Positions 59,834 through 64,000 of a DNA stretch of 64,000 nucleotides are shown here, one piece after another. The notes beneath the pieces are model-generated. The model saw nothing but the letters and a program-made list of their open reading frames with translations. It had not been told where the DNA came from and searched no databases. Position 1 is the first letter of the stretch, and each line of letters opens with the position of its first letter. The translations under genes were made by a program, and so were the position numbers. Location: the NCBI RefSeq assembly GCF_040610475.1, contig NZ_JBEXMJ010000006.1:248001-312000 (forward strand), written 5' to 3'. The stretch is from Actinopolymorpha sp. NPDC004070. GTDB taxonomy: Bacteria; Actinomycetota; Actinomycetes; Propionibacteriales; Actinopolymorphaceae.

Positions 59834-60976
59834 TCAGCCATCGAGGACCACCAGGTCGCGGGGACGCAGGTTGACCGCCTCCACGCCGGTTTCGGTGACC
59901 ACCACGATGTCCTCGATCCGGGCGCCGTGCCGGCCCTCGAAGTAGATCCCGGGCTCGATCGAGAACGCCATGCCAAGCTCCAGCGGCAGCGTGTTGCCGG
60001 CCACGATGTAGGGCTCCTCGTGGCTTTCCATGCCGATGCCGTGCCCGGTGCGGTGGATGAACTCCTCGCCGTAGCCCGCCTCGGTGATGATCGTGCGCGC
60101 GACCGCGTCGACCGACTCGGCGGTGACGCCCGGCCGCACGTGGGCGCAGGCAGCCTCCTGTGCACGCTGGAGAACGTCGTAGTAGCGACGGAACTCCGCC
60201 GAGGGCTCGCCGCCCACGGCGTAGGTGCGGGTCTCGTCGGAGCAGTAGCCGGCCGCCGTGGTCCCCCCGATGTCGACCACCACCGGCTCGCCGGCCTGGA
60301 TCACCCGGTCGGAGACCTCGTGGTGCGGCGAGGCGCCGTTGGGGCCCGATCCCACGATCACGAAGTCGACCTGGACGTGGCCCTCGGCGATGATCGCGTC
60401 GTAGATGTCGCGGCCCACCTCGGCCTCGGTGCGGCCCGGGCGCAGCCAGTCACCGACCCGCGCGTGCACCCGGTCGATCGCTGCCCCCGCCGCGCGTAGC
60501 TCGGCCACCTCGGCCGGCGTCTTGCGCATCCGCAGCTCGCGCAGGACCTCCCCCGCGAGCTTCTGCTCCACGCCGGGCAGCGAAGCCCGGAAGGCGAGCA
60601 CCTTCTCCGCCCACATGTGGTTGTCCAGCGCCACCGAGCCGACGCCGGGCAGCAGCTTGGCCACCAGGGCGTAGGGATCCTCGGTCTCCTGCCAGGGAAC
60701 GATCTCCAGCCCCAGCTCCTCCACTCCGGACGCCTGGGCCGCCGCGCGCTCCAGGCCCGGCACCACCAGCACCGGAGCAGCCTGTGCTGCCCGCCCTGCC
60801 TGTGCGGGCAGCAGCAGACAGGTGAGCCGCTCCAGCGGCTTGGCGTCGTAGCCGGTGAGATAGCGCAGGTCGGGACCCGGCGAGACCAGCAGGGCGTCGA
60901 CACCCGCGGCGGCCGCTGCCGCGCGGGCACGGTCGAGGCGGAGACGCAGGTCGGCGGAAGGCACGGAGGTCGTCAC
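59834..60976 (-). CDS. M24-family metallopeptidase (Xaa-Pro aminopeptidase type)
   Basis: A dinuclear-metal pita-bread peptidase cleaving N-terminal residues before proline, 380 residues. The creatinase-like N-domain (about 1-150) has VDALLVSPGPDLRYLTGYDAKPLERLTCLLLP. In the catalytic domain the metal ligands are seen in VVVDIGGTTAAGYCSDETRTYAVG (two Asp), IHRTGHGIGMESHEEPYI (His, and substrate His), FSIEPGIYFEGRHGARIED (Glu and Glu). GTG at 60976 is chosen because TAGTCT lies exactly 7 nt upstream and the N-domain begins here; the frame happens to stay open far beyond (to 62158), but that sequence is antisense to ybaK and the winged-helix gene. Confidence 0.93.
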   Translation of the reverse strand: MTTSVPSADLRLRLDRARAAAAAAGVDALLVSPGPDLRYLTGYDAKPLERLTCLLLPAQAGRAAQAAPVLVVPGLERAAAQASGVEELGLEIVPWQETEDPYALVAKLLPGVGSVALDNHMWAEKVLAFRASLPGVEQKLAGEVLRELRMRKTPAEVAELRAAGAAIDRVHARVGDWLRPGRTEAEVGRDIYDAIIAEGHVQVDFVIVGSGPNGASPHHEVSDRVIQAGEPVVVDIGGTTAAGYCSDETRTYAVGGEPSAEFRRYYDVLQRAQEAACAHVRPGVTAESVDAVARTIITEAGYGEEFIHRTGHGIGMESHEEPYIVAGNTLPLELGMAFSIEPGIYFEGRHGARIEDIVVVTETGVEAVNLRPRDLVVLDG

Positions 60977-61090
60977 GCGGGCAAGACTAGGCCGCGCCAC
61001 CGACAGCCCGCTCCGCCTCCCCGGCGACATCCCGGACACCGGCGGAATCCGGGGTGCGGCAGCCGGCCCGGAACGGATAGCTTTCAGCCC

Positions 61091-61558
61091 ATGAGCCCAC
61101 AGTCCGAGCACGTGGCGGCGACGCTCCGCCGCCTCGGCGCCGCCGGCACGGTGCACGTGTTCGACCAGGAGGTGCCCACCGCCGCCGCGGCCGCCGGCCG
61201 GCTCGGCTGCGACGTGGGCGCGATCGCCAACAGCCTGGTCTTCGTGTCCGGCGAGGAGCCTCTCCTCGTCCTCACCAGCGGTGCCCACCGGGTCGACACC
61301 AGGTATCTCGCCCGTACGCTCGGCCTGCCGAAGATCCGTCGCGCCGACCCCGAGCAGGTCCTCGCCGCCACCGGGCAGGAGGTTGGCGGCGTCGCACCGG
61401 TCGGCCACCCCGCGCCGCTGCGCACCGTCGTCGACCTGTGGCTGGAGAAGTACGACCCGGTGTGGGCCGGCGCCGGCGACCACCTCAGCATGTTCCCCAC
61501 CAGCTACGCCGAGCTCGTCCGGCTCACCGGAGGAACCCCGGCTCAGGTCGCGCCCTGA
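61091..61558 (+). CDS. ybaK: YbaK/EbsC-family aminoacyl-tRNA deacylase
   Basis: A trans-editing domain that hydrolyses mischarged tRNA (Cys- or Ala-tRNA(Pro) type), 155 residues. It shows VHVFDQEVPTAAAAAGRLGCDVGAIANSLVFVSGEEPLLVLTSGAHRVD in parts (with the I-x-x-S-L-x-F strand and the conserved A-I-x-K/N loop), LPKIRRADPEQVLAATGQEVGGVAPVGHPAP (the G-x-x-x-G-G-V-x-P-x-G-H substrate loop) and FPTSYAELVRLTGG. The Lys usually found in the V-K-S-L loop of YbaK is Asn here (IANSL), so activity may be altered. ATG at 61091 has TAGCTT 7 nt upstream: leaderless. It is divergent from the M24 gene across 114 bp. Confidence 0.88.
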   Translation: MSPQSEHVAATLRRLGAAGTVHVFDQEVPTAAAAAGRLGCDVGAIANSLVFVSGEEPLLVLTSGAHRVDTRYLARTLGLPKIRRADPEQVLAATGQEVGGVAPVGHPAPLRTVVDLWLEKYDPVWAGAGDHLSMFPTSYAELVRLTGGTPAQVAP

Positions 61559-61652
61559 GCAGCGCCGAGTGAGCTCGAGGCAGAGTTCGGCGAAACGGCT
61601 CGAGCCGACGGAGGCTCCCTGCCCTGTCGGCGGGTGGTGGTAGAAGGTTCGG

Positions 61653-62840
61653 ATGCGAAGCATCAGCATCGAGGAACGCCGTGCCCGGCTGGGCCGCCGC
61701 CACCGTCTGTCGGGTGGTGCGCAGGCCGCGGGCCCGGTCGAGGCGGCCGAGGCGGTGGTCGCCCTGCACGCCACCGACCCGGCCACCGTCTTCTTGTCCG
61801 TCGCGGCCCGGACCGGCTCCGCGGGCGCGGGGGAAGCGGCGTCGGTCGAGGACGTCGAGAAGGCGCTGTACGCCGAGCGCACGCTGCTGCGGATGCTCGC
61901 CATGCGGCGGACGATGTTCGTCGTCCCCACCGTGACCGCGCCGGTGCTGCAGGCGTCCTGCACCCTCGCCGTCGCCGCACAGCAGCGGCGCAGATACACC
62001 CAGCTGATCGAGGCCGCCGGCATCGGTGACGGCGCCTGGCTGAAGGACGTCGAGGAGTCCACGGTGCGGGCACTGGCCGCGCGCGGTGAGGCCACCGGCG
62101 CCGAGCTCGCCGGCGACGAGCCGCGACTGCGGTCACGGGTGACGATGGCCGAGGGCAAGTCCTACGGCCGCGACCAGAACATCACCACCTGGGTGCTGCT
62201 CCTGCTCGCCGCCGACGGCCGGATCGTCCGGGGCCGCCCGCGCGGGTCGTGGACGAGCATCCAGTGGCGGTGGGCGCCGGCCGAGTCGTGGTTGCCGGGC
62301 GGCATGCCGGAGCTGCCGGTGGAGATCGCGCGGGCCGAGCTCGTGCGTCGATGGCTGGCGGCGTTCGGCCCGGGCACGGTCGCCGACCTGCGCTGGTGGA
62401 CCGGCTGGACCGCTCGCGACGTCAAGGCGGCCCTGACGCGGGTGCGGCCGGTGGAGGTCGACCTCGACGGGCAGACCGGGCTGGTCCTGCCCGGCGACGA
62501 CGAGCCCACGCTTGCGCCGGAGCCGTGGGTGGCGTTCCTTCCCGGCCTGGACCCGACCGCCATGGGCTGGGGTGAACGCTCCTGGTACCTCGGCGAGCAC
62601 CGGTCCGCGCTCTTCGACCGGTCCGGCAACATCGGCCCCACGGTGTGGGCCGACGGCCGGGTCGTGGGCGGCTGGGCCCAACGTCCTGACGGGGAGGTGG
62701 CCTACCGCCTGCTGGAGGACGTCGGCTCCGACGTCGCCCGGGCGGTGGAGGAGCAGGCCGCACGGCTGCACGCCTGGCTGGGCTCGACCAGGGTGGTCCC
62801 GAGATTCCGTACGCCGCTGGAGAGGGAGCTCGCTCGCTGA
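61653..62840 (+). CDS. Winged-helix DNA-binding protein of the YcaQ/AlkX type (HTH_42)
   Basis: A DNA-binding protein of about 395 residues with three tandem winged-helix elements; characterised relatives (AlkX/YcaQ, AlkZ) are DNA glycosylases that unhook crosslinks. Features include AVVALHATDPATVFLSVAARTG, RTLLRMLAMRRTMFVVP, GPGTVADLRWWTGWTARDVKAAL, ALAPEPWVAFLPGLDPTAMGW (the L-P-x-x-D-P-x-x-x-G-W loop) and VWADGRVVGGWAQRPDGEVAYRLLED. AlkZ uses a Q-x-Q/D motif; QWRWAPAESW lies in the comparable region, but I cannot prove catalysis. ATG at 61653 has GAAGG 6 nt upstream. Confidence 0.85.
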   Translation: MRSISIEERRARLGRRHRLSGGAQAAGPVEAAEAVVALHATDPATVFLSVAARTGSAGAGEAASVEDVEKALYAERTLLRMLAMRRTMFVVPTVTAPVLQASCTLAVAAQQRRRYTQLIEAAGIGDGAWLKDVEESTVRALAARGEATGAELAGDEPRLRSRVTMAEGKSYGRDQNITTWVLLLLAADGRIVRGRPRGSWTSIQWRWAPAESWLPGGMPELPVEIARAELVRRWLAAFGPGTVADLRWWTGWTARDVKAALTRVRPVEVDLDGQTGLVLPGDDEPTLAPEPWVAFLPGLDPTAMGWGERSWYLGEHRSALFDRSGNIGPTVWADGRVVGGWAQRPDGEVAYRLLEDVGSDVARAVEEQAARLHAWLGSTRVVPRFRTPLERELAR

Positions 62841-62924
62841 CGGCTGCCCGCCGACGGCCCGCCGGTCGTCGTTCCCCGGTCACGCTTCCGGCGAGGTGTC
62901 GGTGAAGTCGTCTAGGTTGTCGCC

Positions 62925-63866
62925 ATGCCGAGCGCCGCCAGTGAGAAGACGCTGCTTCTCGACACCGCGTCCTTGTACTTCCGCGCCTTCTTCGGCGTGC
63001 CCGACTCCATGCGCGCCCCCGACGGCACGCCGGTCAACGCCGTCCGCGGGCTGCTGGACTTCGTCGCCCGCCTGGTGACCGACCACCGGCCGACCCATCT
63101 GGTCGCCTGCTGGGATGACGACTGGCGTCCGCAGTGGCGGGTCGACCTGCTACCGACCTACAAGAGCCACCGCGTGGCCGAGGAGGTGCCGGGCGGGCCG
63201 GACGTCGAGGAGGCTCCCGACGCGCTGGAGACCCAGGTGCCGGTGATTCGTGCCGCCCTGGCGGCGCTGGGCATCGCGGTGGTCGGCGCACCGGGATGCG
63301 AGGCCGACGACGTCATCGGCACCCTCACCGCGCGCTCGCCCCGGCCGGTCGACGTGGTGACCGGTGACCGCGACCTGTTCCAGCTGGTCGACGACTCCCG
63401 CGCCGTCCGCGTTCTCTACACTGCCCGCGGTGTGGGGCGCCTCGACATCGTGGACGAGGCCTGGGTGGCAAAGAAGTACGCCATCCCGGGCCGGGCGTAC
63501 GCCGATTTCGCCGTGCTGCGGGGAGACCCGTCCGACGGCCTCCCGGGTGTTCCGGGCGTCGGTGACAAGACCGCGGCCGGGCTGATCTCCAAGTACACCG
63601 ACCTCGACGGGGTGCTCGCCGCGGTCGAGGACGAGAGCAGCGGCCTGGCGCCCGGCCTGCGGCTCAAGCTGCGGCAGGCGGGCGACTACCTCACCGCCGC
63701 GCGCGCCGTGGTGGCCGTGCTGCCCGACGCCGAGCTGCCCGAGGTCGACGCCACCCTCCCCGCCTCCCCGGTCGATCCGGACGGCTGGACCGAGCTCGTA
63801 CGGACGTGGGGGCTCGGCGGTTCGGCCGAGCGGGTGGTGGCCGCACTGGCGCAGCAGGCCGGCTGA
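62925..63866 (+). CDS. 5'-3' exonuclease (DNA polymerase I N-terminal domain type)
   Basis: A stand-alone flap endonuclease/5'-3' exonuclease, 313 residues, acting in Okazaki-fragment processing or repair. Acidic active-site motifs: LLLDTASLYFRAFFGV, VACWDDDWRPQWRVDLLPTYKSHR, GCEADDVIGTLTAR, VVTGDRDLFQLVDD, and the helix-hairpin-helix FAVLRGDPSDGLPGVPGVGDKTAAGLISKY. All expected Asp residues are present. No polymerase domain follows, so this is a separate paralogue of the PolA N-domain, common in actinobacteria. ATG at 62925 has TAGGTT 6 nt upstream and no RBS: leaderless. Confidence 0.93.
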   Translation: MPSAASEKTLLLDTASLYFRAFFGVPDSMRAPDGTPVNAVRGLLDFVARLVTDHRPTHLVACWDDDWRPQWRVDLLPTYKSHRVAEEVPGGPDVEEAPDALETQVPVIRAALAALGIAVVGAPGCEADDVIGTLTARSPRPVDVVTGDRDLFQLVDDSRAVRVLYTARGVGRLDIVDEAWVAKKYAIPGRAYADFAVLRGDPSDGLPGVPGVGDKTAAGLISKYTDLDGVLAAVEDESSGLAPGLRLKLRQAGDYLTAARAVVAVLPDAELPEVDATLPASPVDPDGWTELVRTWGLGGSAERVVAALAQQAG

Positions 63867-63878
63867 GGACGCAGCGGG

Positions 63879-64000
63879 TCAGGGCTCCAGCGTGTCCCGG
63901 TCCGCCAGCGCGGGGAAGGCGGCGTGCGGCTCGGTCTGGTACCAGAACGCCGTGGACGCGATGTCGTCCTCCAGCGGCCGGAAGCGTGCCTGACCGCTCA
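63879..64000 (-). CDS. C-terminus of a DUF2961 / GH172-type protein (partial)
   Basis: A coding end on the minus strand running off the right edge. The visible 39 residues read FRPLEDDIASTAFWYQTEPHAAFPALADRDTLEP (in parts) before TGA. The D-I-A-S-x-A-F-W-Y-Q-T-E-P-H motif near the end is characteristic of DUF2961 proteins, now family GH172, which cleave fructofuranosyl or arabinofuranosyl linkages. The start and catalytic residues lie outside the window. It converges on the exonuclease gene with only 12 bp between the two stops. Confidence 0.75.
   Translation of the reverse strand, partial: SGQARFRPLEDDIASTAFWYQTEPHAAFPALADRDTLEP

Noticed and set aside
60977..62158. In-frame upstream extension of the M24 peptidase (to 774 codons)
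   Set aside because: The extension is antisense to ybaK and the winged-helix gene; the peptidase fold starts at 60976, where a -10 box is correctly placed.

Overview
The window is a high-GC chromosomal segment from an actinomycete. The evidence is an RbpA RNA-polymerase-binding protein, actinobacterial Ppm1/Lnt lipoprotein enzymes, an F420-dependent LLM-class oxidoreductase, a DUF222/HNH protein, a type-B succinate dehydrogenase, many GTG starts, and G/C-rich third codon positions throughout. An aerobic, spore- or filament-type member of Propionibacteriales/Streptosporangiales-like lineages (for example Actinopolymorpha-like) would fit, but the genus cannot be fixed from this sequence. I see no rRNA or tRNA genes, CRISPR arrays, integrases or complete transposons.

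Region 1 (0-11.4 kb) is a surface-polysaccharide locus. A tightly coupled minus-strand run (glycosyltransferase, CapE-like, CapF-like, GNAT), plus a CapG-like 2-epimerase further left, encodes the complete UDP-N-acetyl-L-fucosamine route and a WbuB-like transferase. Interleaved are a PglE-like aminotransferase, a PglC-like initiating phosphoglycosyl transferase and a PglF/CapD-like membrane 4,6-dehydratase, which together suggest a 4-amino-4,6-dideoxy-HexNAc (bacillosamine-type) first sugar. A one-chain Wzz/BY-kinase follows. No flippase or polymerase is visible.

Region 2 (11.4-22 kb): an APH-fold kinase; an SDR plus small partner gene; a MarR regulator facing a GH15 glucoamylase/trehalase, with the same TTGC-N6-GCAA operator at the SDR and marR/GH15 promoters; an NTF2-like protein; a FUSC transporter; a DUF222-HNH protein; and an MFS drug exporter.

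Region 3 (22-33 kb): a 1,131-residue secreted beta-helix/PKD/discoidin protein; a six-unit 14-bp tandem repeat; a Clp_N-domain DNA-binding protein with twin 15-bp palindromes at its start; GDPD and an Atg22-like transporter; rbpA; fxsA; and the coupled lnt-ppm1 pair.

Region 4 (33.5-40.8 kb) is the clearest metabolic unit: lysine degradation by the aminomutase route. kamA stands divergent from the five-gene chain kdd - amidohydrolase - kamD - kamE - kal, in which every junction is a 4-nt start/stop overlap. The 3-keto-5-aminohexanoate cleavage enzyme (Kce) is absent, and a YtcJ-like amidohydrolase occupies the middle of the chain.

Region 5 (40.8-48.5 kb) is a sugar-uptake regulon: a GH4 phospho-glycosidase with a DeoR regulator on one side; a PfkB kinase, an ABC binding protein, two permeases and an AraC regulator on the other.

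Region 6 (48.4-64 kb): an SSAT-like GNAT; a frameshifted gene remnant; ArsR; a 42-bp perfect palindrome; sdhCAB with a divergent LysR; DNA ligase and a THUMP-type methyltransferase; PadR with a short SnoaL-like partner; an LLM oxidoreductase; Lrp; an M24 peptidase; YbaK; a winged-helix YcaQ-like protein; a Pol I-type 5'-3' exonuclease; and, at the right edge, the tail of a DUF2961/GH172 protein. Many genes here have a -10 hexamer 6-7 nt before the start codon and no Shine-Dalgarno, implying leaderless mRNAs.
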